DNA of 20,165 bases from Acephala macrosclerotiorum. Lineage: Eukaryota > Ascomycota > Leotiomycetes > Helotiales > Mollisiaceae. Location: the NCBI GenBank assembly GCA_014904845.1, contig MU119766.1, positions 1 through 20,165 on the forward strand, written 5' to 3'. The first letter of the stretch is position 1; the number at the start of each line of letters is the position of its first letter. Below are positions 1 through 8,639 of the stretch, piece by piece. The translations under genes and the position numbers were made by a program. The notes beneath the pieces were generated by a model. It was not told the origin of the DNA. It ran no database searches and saw only the letters and a list, made by a program, of their open reading frames with translations.

Positions 1-1000
1 AATAAATAAATAATAATATTAAAAAAAAATTTATTAATAATTTTAAAATAATTAATAATAATAAAATATTAAAATAAATAAAATTTTTATAAATTTTAAT
101 TTTATTAATAATATATTATTATTAAATTTCGTTTTTATTTAATATTTATTAATTAAATATAAAAAACAATAAATAATAATATTAAATAAAAATTTAAATA
201 TTTAATAAATTATTAAATTTTTATTAATAATAAAATATATAATAATAATTTATTTAATCTATTAAAAATTATTAAAAATATATTTTATTATATAATAATA
301 TATTTTAAAATTATTTTAATTAGAAGATTTTTTTAAAATATATTTTATTATATTCGTTTTTATATTTTTTTTTTTATAAATTATAATTTTATTAATTTAA
401 TATTTTATAAATAAAAATATATAAATATATATAAAAAATTTAAAATAATTAAAATTTTTAAAAATAATAATAAAAAATAAATACGAAATATTTATTTATT
501 CGATTTAAAAATTAATATTAAATTTTTTATATATACGTAATATTAATATTTTTTATAATAAACGATTTTATTTAAATTTAATTAAAATATTTAAATAAAA
601 CGATTTAATTAATTTATTAAAGAATTTTATAATAAAAATACTTTAAAATAATATATAATCGTTTTAATAAAAAATATTAAAATTTTAATTAATATACAAT
701 TATAATTATAATTTATTAATTAATTTAAATCGTATAAAACTTATAAAAAATTGAAATTTAATTAAATATTTTTAAATTTTAAATTTTAAACAATTTTATT
801 AATTTGTTATTACGTAAATTAATAAAATATAATCGCATTTAATTAAAATAGCGATCGCAAAACTCTTAAATACGTTTTTATTTTAAATATTTAAATATTA
901 GAATACTAAAAATTTATTTTACGATTATGCAATTTTTAAATTTTTTTTTAAAAAATCTCTCTCTAGTAAATATAATCGTAATAAGTATTTATAATTAATA
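1..1000. repeat. AT-rich RIP-type block, 5' edge of window
   Basis: Almost pure A/T with no open frame of note. Remaining C and G occur nearly always as CpG. Positions 550-588 are an exact 39-nt reverse complement of 5790-5828, and 699-739 reappears at 15894-15934 with one CG-to-TA difference, so this is an eroded copy of a dispersed element rather than unique spacer. From about 830 the GC content starts to rise toward the next island. The element class cannot be read from what is left. Confidence 0.8.
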
Positions 1001-1115
1001 GAATTAATCGTAGCAATTTAATATAAAAGACGAGTCCCAAAGAGTATTCTCCTAGTATTATTCCCTTGGTGTGAGACTCTGTCGAAAGTGCGTTTTTGCT
1101 TAAAGTACTAAGGCA
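1001..1115. repeat. Duplicated repeat unit, copy A
   Basis: This segment aligns with 1209-1312 at an offset of about 208 bp. Both share a TCGTAGCA core, then TATAA..AGACG, a GTCCC..CCCTGG/CCTTGG inverted-repeat core and the GTGCGTTTTTGCTT motif. Differences such as GAATTAATCG here against GAATCGATCG in the second copy are CG-to-TA changes, the direction expected from RIP, so this copy is the more mutated. A third, shorter relative of the CCAAG..CTTGG core lies at about 1150-1176. Confidence 0.7.
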
Positions 1116-1208
1116 CCTAAATGCTAGAATAGTTGCGCAACTCTCAAAGAGAGTCCCAAGAGGTCTCCCCTTGGAATTATATGCTAAGTAAAGTAATCTA
1201 AATTGATT

Positions 1209-1312
1209 GAATCGATCGTAGCAGCTGAATATAAGACGGGGGTCCCAGGGAGTGTTCCCCTGGTATGAATTGAAGTTTTACTAAAAGTGCGTTTTTGCTT
1301 TAGATACTAATG
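1209..1312. repeat. Duplicated repeat unit, copy B
   Basis: Less mutated partner of 1001-1115. It holds the imperfect inverted repeat CCAGGGAGTGTTCCCCTGG (about 1245-1263) and runs into the dispersed unit that begins at 1283. The unit could be a non-autonomous transposon end or part of a long terminal repeat; no coding sequence is visible. Confidence 0.7.
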
Positions 1313-1424
1313 TGCTTATCAGTTTATCGACTTCACCGCCCGGCAGAATCTAGAACTCTACCTCAATAACTATACCAACTTCAAATGCTTATAAAACGCT
1401 CAAATTAAGAGCTTTTAACTTGAA
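1283..1424 (+). repeat. Dispersed repeat unit, first copy
   Basis: Begins AAAAGTGCGTTTTTGC and aligns over about 140 bp with 15609-15753 in the same orientation, including the exact 15-mer CTTCACCGCCCGGCA (1331-1345 and 15657-15671). The two copies lie more than 14 kb apart and differ largely by transitions, with the 3' half of the second copy mutated almost to pure A/T. A partial third copy of the AAAGTGCGTTTTTGCTT start is at 1085-1101. Probably the end region of a transposable element; the class is unknown. Confidence 0.75.
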
Positions 1425-1458
1425 ACTTGAAATAGAAATAGATTACTAAAATCGAAAA

Positions 1459-1501
1459 CTTTGTAGCTCCTCGTAGAAACGCTCTTGCGAGGCCTACGAA
1501 G
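1459..1501. repeat. Imperfect hairpin
   Basis: Arms 1459-1473 (CTTTGTAGCTCCTCG) and 1487-1501 (GCGAGGCCTACGAAG) pair except for mismatches, around a 13-nt loop. One mismatch is a T facing the G of TACGAAG, as expected from a C-to-T transition. It sits 15 bp before the longer hairpin at 1517-1588 and probably belongs to the same element. Confidence 0.55.
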
Positions 1502-1516
1502 CAAAATGTGCGTCGA

Positions 1517-1588
1517 GTACTAAAAGAAAAAGCCCGTCCGCTATTGGCTCGCTTAGCGAGCCGCCGAACGGGCTTTTTCTTTCGGTAC
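1517..1588. repeat. Long inverted repeat with nested stem-loop
   Basis: The sequence runs GTAC-TA-AAAGAAAAAGCCCGT to ACGGGCTTTTTCTTT-CG-GTAC, so the outer arms pair over about 24 bp. The inner GGCTCGC-TTA-GCGAGCC continues the stem after a short asymmetric bulge. The outer mismatch (TA in one arm where the other implies CG) looks like a RIP change. The GC-rich stem followed by a T run resembles a bacterial terminator, but here it most likely marks a foldback or miniature transposon. The AT block starts about 12 bp downstream. Confidence 0.75.
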
Positions 1589-1600
1589 GAGAGAAACATT

Positions 1601-3414
1601 TTAATAAAATATTTATTAAATTCGATATAATTAATATAATTAAAATAATTAAAATATTTAACGAACGTTAATTATTTTACGATTTTTAAAAAATTTTAAT
1701 ATTACGAATATATTAATTATATAAAAAAAAAAAAAAAAATTTTTATAAAAATAATAAATATAATATATATATATATATAAATAAATAATAAAATTTTAAA
1801 TAATTAAATAAAATAATAAAATTATTAAAATATTAATTATTAATTAATTATAATTTATAATATTATAAAAATTTAATATTAATATTTAATTAAAATATAA
1901 AATTTAATAATTTAAAATTATTTATTAATATAACGTTTTATAAATTTTTAATAAAATAATTAATAATAATATATCATTATTAATTATTAAAAAAATATAT
2001 AATATGTTTTTAATAAAAATAATTCAAATATAAAAAAACAAATAAAATAAATAAATAAAAAATATAATAAAAATTATTTAAAAAAATTATAAAATAAAAA
2101 TATATATAATAAAAAATTTAAATAAAATAAACGTTATAATTTTATTAAAAATAATAAAAAAAATTACAAAAATTTTAATAATTAAAATTTTATTATTATT
2201 ATTAAAATTATAAAAAAATAATATAAATATAATTTTGAAATAATTATTTAAAATATTTAATTTTATTTAATATAATTTTATTAAATATATTAAAATTTAA
2301 ATTTTTATTTTAAAATTAATTAATAATTAATTATTTTTTTAATATTTTTTTAATTTAATTTTTAAATAAAAAAATAAAAATATAATTTTATAATATTATT
2401 TATAATTTATATTTATTAAATATAATATTATTAATATAAAAATATATTATAAATCTTATAAAAAAAAAATTTTAAAATTATATTAATATATAATTTATAT
2501 TAATAAAAAAAACGAATTTAATAATATTAAATTTAATATTAAAAATATTATTAATTTTTAATAAATACGATTTAATTTAATTTAAAAATACAATTTAAAT
2601 ATAATAAAAAAATTAAAATAAAAAATTTATATTATTATTATTTAATATTAAAAATATATAATATAATAAAAATTATTATATATATAAATTTATATATATT
2701 TTATAAATATTTAATTAAATTAAAAACGATTAAAAAAATATTTTATAATTATATAAATATAAAAAATTATAAAAAATTTAATAAATTAATAAATAAAATA
2801 AATTAATAAATATTATAATAAAAATTAATATTTAATAAAATTTTAAAAAAAAATTTAAATATAAATTATTTTATAATTCGAATAAAAATAAAAAAATAAA
2901 ATAAAATAAAATAAAATAAAAAATTAAAAAAAATTTTATATTATATTTTATAATATATAATTATTTAATTTTTAAAATTAAATTTTTTTTTTTAATTTTA
3001 ACGTTTATAATTTTTAACGAATTTCGAAAATAATAATAATTTATTAATAAATTATAATATAAGAAAATTATTAATATAAATATAATATTAATTTAATAAT
3101 TATATAAAATATTAAATTAAATTGAAACTAATATCGTTTGTATTAAAATTAAAATTAAAATTAAAATTTTTAATTTTTACGCGTTTATTAAATTTATAAT
3201 TTATAATTAATTAATAAATTATTTTTATTTTATTTAATGTATAATTTTAAAATTTATATAATTATAAAAATATTTAATATTTAAAAATTTTATAATCGTT
3301 ATTTTAATTTTAAATATAATTTTTCAAATAAGTAATATATAAAATTATAACAATTAAATATAATATATTAATATTAATTAATGTTTAAAATTTTTATTTA
3401 CAATTATTATATTA
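1601..3414. repeat. AT-rich RIP-type block
   Basis: Essentially G/C-free apart from scattered CpGs. The stretch around 2490-2790 aligns with 12320-12840 in the same orientation, for example AATTTTTAATAAATA followed by CG or TA, and TTTTATAAATATTTAATTAA followed by AAACGATTAAAAAAA. A short AAAAT pentamer run lies at about 2895-2922. No gene can be supported here. Confidence 0.8.
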
Positions 3415-4170
3415 TCAGGAAAAAAATTTATATGCTAATTGGTTGCCAATGGTGCCAGCGGCTTGCCAATAGCGCGCGCTACGCAGTAATTGCATGTCCA
3501 AAACTTTGGCGCCCAATGATAGTCGATTAGCAAGTGAATCTAAGCCAATAAGAACACCAAAACTCTCGGCTCTCGGCGGCTGCAGACGGCTGCGAGCGGC
3601 CCTTATGCAGCCACACTTAATCAATTGAGCCGCTCAGTCTCTAAGTGTCTCAATCTAAGCTCTTAATATCGAGCAGCGCAATGCAACTACTCGCATGCTT
3701 GATCGGCATTTCTACGCGCGTAAACTTTGCTTGAATCGATCGATTCTACGATCAGATCTTAAATAGCGTTAATATTTTCAATTTTTATTCTTATCTATTT
3801 GCATAATTTATGAGACAGTGAAGATCTATTGGTCGAATAAGGCGCGGCCGCTAGTCTGCATATAAGTCTTGGCGAAGAACACCAAAACTCAATAAGTTCT
3901 AACTTTATAGCTTAATATCTCAATGCGCGCTCGATAGATTTACTTGAAACTTTTATAATAGATTAAATAAGTGCTATAGATTGTAAGTTTCAAATATCTA
4001 AGTATTTAGTCTTAAACTGGTGCTATTAGCAATGCTTTGGCACTATTGGCACCGGGCTGACGCTATTGGCACTAGACTAAAATAGCCGGTGGCGCTAGCA
4101 ATCGACTAAGCTGCCATTGGCTCGCTAATAGCGCTACTAGCGCACGTGTCTTTCGGTAAAACGGCTGGCA
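3415..4170. repeat. Gene-free GC-normal island with recurring short motifs
   Basis: GC content jumps sharply at about 3415 and falls again after 4170. The island is studded with variants of GCTATTGGCA and its reverse complement TGCCAATAGC (for example near 3444, 3464, 4042, 4064, 4108), some on each strand, concentrated at both ends. The 16-mer AAGAACACCAAAACTC occurs at 3550-3565 and 3875-3890. An open frame of 69 codons at 3415-3624 on the minus strand has no recognisable domain and is judged fortuitous. The island is probably a less-mutated part of a repeat, but no element class can be assigned. Confidence 0.5.
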
Positions 4171-6000
4171 AAAAATAATTTTTTTTGATGTATATAATAA
4201 AAAAATTAATTATAAAAATCATTTTTTTTTATTATTTAATATTAAATATAATAAATTAATTAAATAATTATTATTAAATATTTTATTTTATTAAATTTAA
4301 ATTTTTAAAAATAATATAATTTAAATTATATTTAAAATTTAAAATAAAAATTTCGTAAAATTAAAAATATTAAAAAAAAATTCGAATTTTTAATTAAATT
4401 AATATTTAAAATTATATTAATATATTTTAATAAAAAATATTAAAATTTTTATTTTAAATTTTATAATAATATATTTTAATACGCGTTTAATAAAATTTTA
4501 TAATATTAAAAATTTTATATATAAATTTTAAATAATTTAATTTTAAAATATTTAATTATTTAAAATTTATTTAAAAAATTTAAAACGTTTAAAACGTTTA
4601 AAAAAATAAATTAAAATTAATTTAATTATTATTGAAATTTTAATTAAATAATTAATTAAAATTTTTATTTAAAAAAATTTAAATAAAAAATTTAAAAAAA
4701 TTTAAATATTTATTAAAAATTATAATAAAAAATATTTTAAATTAAAAATAAAATATACGTATTTTTGAAATCGTTATTTTAAAAATTTAAAAAAATTTAA
4801 TAAAATAAAAAATAAATATAATATTATAATTTAAAATAATAACGTTCAAATAAAATTATAAATTTAAATTTAAATAATAAAAAATTAATATTATATATAA
4901 ATTTTTAAATAAATATAATATTAGAAAATTATAAATAAAAACGAAAAAATATATATTATAAAACGAAATTATTAAAAAATTTAATAAATTAAAATTATTT
5001 TAAAATTATTATAGTAATATAAATACAAAAAAAACTTTTTATTTATATTAAAAAAATAAATATAAAATTTTTAATTTAATAATACTTTTAATTATAATTA
5101 TTTATTTAAAAAAATAATTAAATATATAAAAATTAAATTTAAAATTTTATATATTTTAAATTACTTTTTAATAAATTATAATTATTAAAAATTTCAATAT
5201 ATTAAACGTTTTAAATATTAATAAAATTATTATACGAATTAAAATTTATTTTAAAAATTTAAAATATATTAATATTATTTATAAATAAAATATTTTTATA
5301 CGTATTTTAATTAATTATATATAATTATATTATTATAATATTTATTAAAATCAATAATTAATTTAATATATATAAAAAACGAATTAAATTTATATTAAAA
5401 ATATTTAATATATAATTTTATAATAATATTATTTTTTAATTAAATTAAAAAATTTTTAACGTATAATAATTTATATATTATATTTTAATAAAATTAAAAT
5501 TATTTATTATAAATTATTATAATATTTTTTATTATAAAAAAAATTATTAATATTATAAAAAACGTTATTTAAAATATTAAATTATATATAAAATATTACG
5601 CGAAATAATTATTTTTATATATTAAATTAATTTATATAAAATTAATTTTATAATTTGTATTTATTATATTTTATACGATTTAAATTAATTAATAAATTAT
5701 AATTATAAATTTAATTATAATTATATATTATTTTAAAATTATAAAATTGTCAAATTTTTAATAAATTAATTAAATCGTTATATTTGAACATTTTAATTAA
5801 ATTTAAATAAAATCGTTTATTATAAAAATTATTAATTTTTTATAATATAAAAAATTTAATATTAATTTTTAAATTAAATAAATAATAAAAATAAATAATA
5901 CTTTTATTAATACTTTAAAATAATAATCCAAATATAATATTTTGAAATAATTTAAAATATTTACTTAAAAATAATATTTTAAAATAAATTAAAATATATT
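4171..6000. repeat. AT-rich RIP-type block with an inverted element copy
   Basis: Positions 5669-5708 are the reverse complement of 700-739, and 5790-5828 of 550-588. The part from about 5660 to 5870 is therefore the same eroded element as 505-745, in opposite orientation. The block ends within about 15 bp of the first codon of the gene remnant at 6014, a sharp compositional boundary. No coding sequence is visible. Confidence 0.8.
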
Positions 6001-6013
6001 ATTTTTTATTTCA

Positions 6014-6988
6014 ATGGTCGAGCAAGCTCGTTTTTGGATCCATTGGTATATGTTTACAACAATTACCAATGCCGCTACGCTTAACGGCCGGGCTCTAAAC
6101 TTGGGCATACCTACGGATGGATTAGACGTAGGTGAAATATTGGGCTATAAATTTGGACATTCTACCAGTGAGCTTCCTGTAGCACGTACAGAGGTGAATC
6201 TTGCTTTGATATCGGGAGCTATCAACGGAGCGAAGAATATATAGTTTAGTGGTAGCGCACTATCACTCACCAGGGCAGGTGGTGATGGTAACGAGTCAAA
6301 GAATCCTACGCAAGCAAAGGTTGGCGTTAGATATGTGCGTATTCTTCCTTGATGTGAAATCCCCGAAGCGAAATGCTAACAAGGCATAGGGATCGGGGAT
6401 ATTCCAATTTCTCAAGTACGCACCCGCAGGTGCTGGTACGTCCGCAGTTGATGAAGCCATATGGAACAAATGGATGCGAGTATCAAATTTGATCGATCTT
6501 GTTTTCTACGTTTTTAATGAATACTGGTGGGGTTAAGGCCGCCCGGCGAACCAGTGAACACACAGCCCGGAGGCACCGCCTCGATGCCATCATTGTATGC
6601 GTACTGGATTGATTTGGAGCTGAGGTCGATTGAATCGATGACTGCGCGGTGGTCTGGGGATGCGCAGACCGAATATGAGAATACGTGGTTACCAAATGAT
6701 CAGCAATCTAGGAAGAACTGGTTCGCTGCAACCTGGGCACCGGGTGGAATGGCTACGGCAGCTTAGATGATGCTTCTGCGGTTGCCAATGGGAGACGTGA
6801 ATAATAAGTATGGGGCATATGGATACACTCCTATGACACTGGATCGCAACAGTCAGGTGGATATTGGATCTCCGACACGGATATAATGTCAATGTGGGCT
6901 GAATATTCGGATGGGGTATCATGACTACCGGGTATGGGTGGACATAACTGGCACTGTACAAAATCTCAATTTTGATTTGCCCTTCTGA
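6014..6988 (+). pseudogene. Decayed gene of unknown family (about 325 codons)
   Basis: A single reading frame can be followed from the ATG at 6014 to a TGA at 6986-6988, but it is broken. In-frame stops lie at 6242 (TAG), 6350 (TGA), 6377 (TAA) and 6764 (TAG), with another near 6887. Between about 6400 and 6530 the sensible sequence moves to the next frame (KYAPAGAGTSAVDEAIW ... NEYWWG) and then returns, implying two indels. The conceptual product is rich in Trp and Tyr, with segments such as ARFWIHWYMFTT, LYAYWIDLELRSIE and YHDYRVWVDITGTV. I do not recognise the family. The 5' end abuts the AT block directly, so the original start may be lost. That these frames belong to one dead gene is fairly secure; its function is unknown. 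Confidence 0.6.
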
Positions 6989-7022
6989 TATCCTCGTAAA
7001 TGGTTCCCTCCTTGACATATGA

Positions 7023-7688
7023 CTAATAAAACCACTGGGCTCTATCCTCTTTCAATCCCATAATCAATCCAAGTGCCTCCATAACAGGCGACCGCCCTTC
7101 GAGTCTCTTTTTCGCATCCTCTGAGTCCCAACACCATTTGCTGATATCCTTTGTCCTCCCCACGCTAAGCTCTGGCAGTTGATTATCTTCCTCCCGCTCC
7201 TCATTCGGCACCTTCAGATTATATGATACGCTCAAAAAACCTTTGCTCTCAAACTCTTCCATCGAGGAATCAATAATGAAAAAGCTTCGCTGATAATCCT
7301 CTCTCGAGAAAGTCGGTTGCATGAAGAAATTCGTCGTCCCAGATTTCATCCTTGCGTTTATCTCAGCGCGCTGATGCTTGATACATAATGCCACCTTCTC
7401 ATCTTCGGTACAATCAAATTGCAAAGGGAAGCTGTAGACATCAATTCGTTGTGGAAAATCATGATTTCGACGGCGTTTCTCAATCGTACCCTCGTGGAGC
7501 TGAACGGCGACTGTCATGGCGTGGGTTTTGGAGGGCTGGTGAGGCGAGACGTCGTAAACTTGGTACGAGAATAAGGGGCATTTTATGGTCTCTGAGTCGG
7601 CGATGTAGATGGCTACGGCGGGTGTACTATCATGCGTGTGGATTGGATCGATGACCACTTTGGGCCTGACCATTCGGGTTCGGACCAT
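7023..7688 (-). CDS. Intact ORF, hypothetical protein of 221 aa
   Basis: Uninterrupted ATG-to-TAG frame. The start at 7688 is in a good fungal context (CGACCATGG). The product is soluble and charged, with no signal peptide, membrane segment or familiar motif. It has a basic patch (KRRR, residues 71-74), an acidic stretch (NEEREED, 162-168) and a Trp-containing C-terminus. No intron is needed. It is divergent from the LSM2-like pseudogene, with 377 bp between the two starts, and its tail lies about 35 bp from the end of the decayed gene at 6014-6988, arranged tail to tail. It stays open while both neighbours are broken. That suggests either selection or chance survival of part of a duplicated segment. 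Function unknown. Confidence 0.6.
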   Translation of the reverse strand: MVRTRMVRPKVVIDPIHTHDSTPAVAIYIADSETIKCPLFSYQVYDVSPHQPSKTHAMTVAVQLHEGTIEKRRRNHDFPQRIDVYSFPLQFDCTEDEKVALCIKHQRAEINARMKSGTTNFFMQPTFSREDYQRSFFIIDSSMEEFESKGFLSVSYNLKVPNEEREEDNQLPELSVGRTKDISKWCWDSEDAKKRLEGRSPVMEALGLIMGLKEDRAQWFY

Positions 7689-8065
7689 GGTCGCGGGGTG
7701 AGTTCTTAAGGAGTTGTTGGGGATTATGGGATTGGGGGTTTTTGGGATTGAGAATTGAGTTTCAGAGGAATTTTGAAGCGTGTCGAAATCGAAAGGGTTG
7801 CCGCCAAGTAAAGGGGAATATGTAGCCTTAAGATTCTTGCGGTCGACAACCGTCAGATGTGCACAGGAGCTGACGCTATATAGGCTAAAGGGCTTTTGGA
7901 CTAGTGCGATCTCTTCAAATAGCCCCGCTATTTATGCCTTGCAGCCTCAAGGCCACCACAATTCCATAGTTCTATTCCTAGCCTCGATATTACCGTTCCA
8001 CCGCGCCCATAAATACCACTCCCCAATATCCTAGAGGCCTTTCACGAGCTCCCTGTCTCTTTAAC
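7689..8065. promoter_or_regulatory. Intergenic region between divergent starts
   Basis: Unique, ordinary-composition sequence between the 221-codon ORF (-) and the LSM2-like pseudogene (+). By position it should hold both promoters. CT-rich stretches (for example CTCCCTGTCTCTTTAAC just before the LSM2-like exon) resemble fungal core-promoter tracts. An 84-codon plus-strand frame at 7780-8034 starts with GTG, shows no domain, and is not called. No specific factor site can be named. Confidence 0.4.
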
Positions 8066-8510
8066 ATATTTTTCTTCAGGTATTGATATTCTTCCCAACC
8101 AAGTCCAAGCTCTAATTGATCGCAAAAAGCTTCTTCAAGACCCTGGTCGACCACGAAGTCTCCGTCGAGCTCAAGAACGACATCCGGATCCGCAGCGTCC
8201 TCAAATCCGTCGACTAATACCTCAATATCGGACCCAATAATATCTCGGTGGTGGAGTAGCTGAAATATCTTTACTTACTTAGTACATTCGTCAGTGCATT
8301 TGGGAATGGAATTACAGCCTTGATGCGATGTGAATACTTAGAATATTTTGCTGATTTGGGGATTTAAGTCTTCGGCGAAGAATGTTTTCATTAGAGAGAG
8401 TGTGGTTTGATATATGCATTTGCCTGGAGGCGCGGTAGATACGGCACTGTTAGAGGATGGTTTGCTTTTACCCTCTTTTGTATTAGTAGAATGAAATGCT
8501 CAGTGTTTTA
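8066..8510 (+). pseudogene. LSM2: LSM2-like (U6 snRNA-associated Sm-like protein) pseudogene
   Basis: LSm2 is part of the Lsm1-7 mRNA-decay ring and the Lsm2-8 U6 snRNA ring. Exon 1 (8066-8079) reads ATA TTT TTC TTC AG, matching M-x-F-F-S with ATG changed to ATA. Intron 1 is 8080-8129 (GT..AG, branch-like CTAAT). Exon 2 from 8130 gives SFFKTLVDHEVSVELKND, then LKSVD, a TAA where Gln is expected (8215-8217), YLNI and NNISVVE, then a TAG at 8257. LKYLYL follows where the family has LKYPHL (both changes C-to-T). After a second, poorly defined intron, the exon from 8369 reads SSAKNVFIRESVV, TGA for Arg (8408-8410), then YMHLPGGAVDTALLED. A possible third intron begins at 8459, and the final Arg/Glu-rich tail was not found. 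Start loss and three stops make it non-functional. Confidence 0.85.
8080..8129 (+). other. Spliceosomal intron 1 of the LSM2-like pseudogene
   Basis: This is a 50-bp phase-2 intron. Its boundaries are set by the protein: AG before it and C after it restore the Ser of the family's FFSFFK motif. The donor is GTATTG and the acceptor AAAAAG, probably a mutated pyrimidine-AG. CTAAT at 8112-8116 is a likely branch site. Retention of the intron shows the copy arose by DNA duplication, not by reverse transcription. Confidence 0.7.
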
Positions 8511-8514
8511 ATTA

Positions 8515-8542
8515 GTGTGCACTGCAGTGCACACACTGCAGT
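8515..8542. repeat. Perfect 20-bp palindrome plus adjacent half-copy
   Basis: GTGTGCACTGCAGTGCACAC at 8515-8534 equals its own reverse complement, and the next bases repeat ACTGCAGT (8535-8542). Further on, TGCACTATA occurs twice between about 8579 and 8620. It lies where the LSM2-like copy loses its 3' end and the AT block begins, so it may be a transposon-end or rearrangement junction. Confidence 0.7.
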
Positions 8543-8639
8543 ACCAAACTCAATCTTCAAACTGGGGTGCAAAAAAGCTGCACTATACTAGGCAAAAGTG
8601 TAAATAAACTGCACTATATTATACTTCGTTTATTTGAAC

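Noticed and set aside
1531..1588. Bacterial rho-independent terminator (GC stem then T run)
   Set aside because: The context is a eukaryotic repeat, the T run belongs to the stem itself, and no gene ends here.
3550..3890. A pair of long terminal repeats, from the duplicated 16-mer
   Set aside because: The match does not extend beyond 16 bp, the spacing is only 325 bp, and no target duplication or primer-binding site was found.
1..6000. Mitochondrial DNA, because of extreme AT content
   Set aside because: No mitochondrial genes, tRNAs or rRNAs are seen, G/C is confined to CpG, and nuclear-type genes with spliceosomal introns and NACHT domains alternate with the AT blocks.
6689..7018. 109-codon minus-strand ORF
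   Set aside because: It is antisense to the decayed plus-strand gene and has no domain of its own.
7388..7654. 88-codon plus-strand ORF
   Set aside because: It lies wholly antisense inside the 221-codon ORF and begins within it.
7780..8034. 84-codon plus-strand ORF
   Set aside because: It starts with GTG, has no recognisable feature, and lies in the divergent promoter region.
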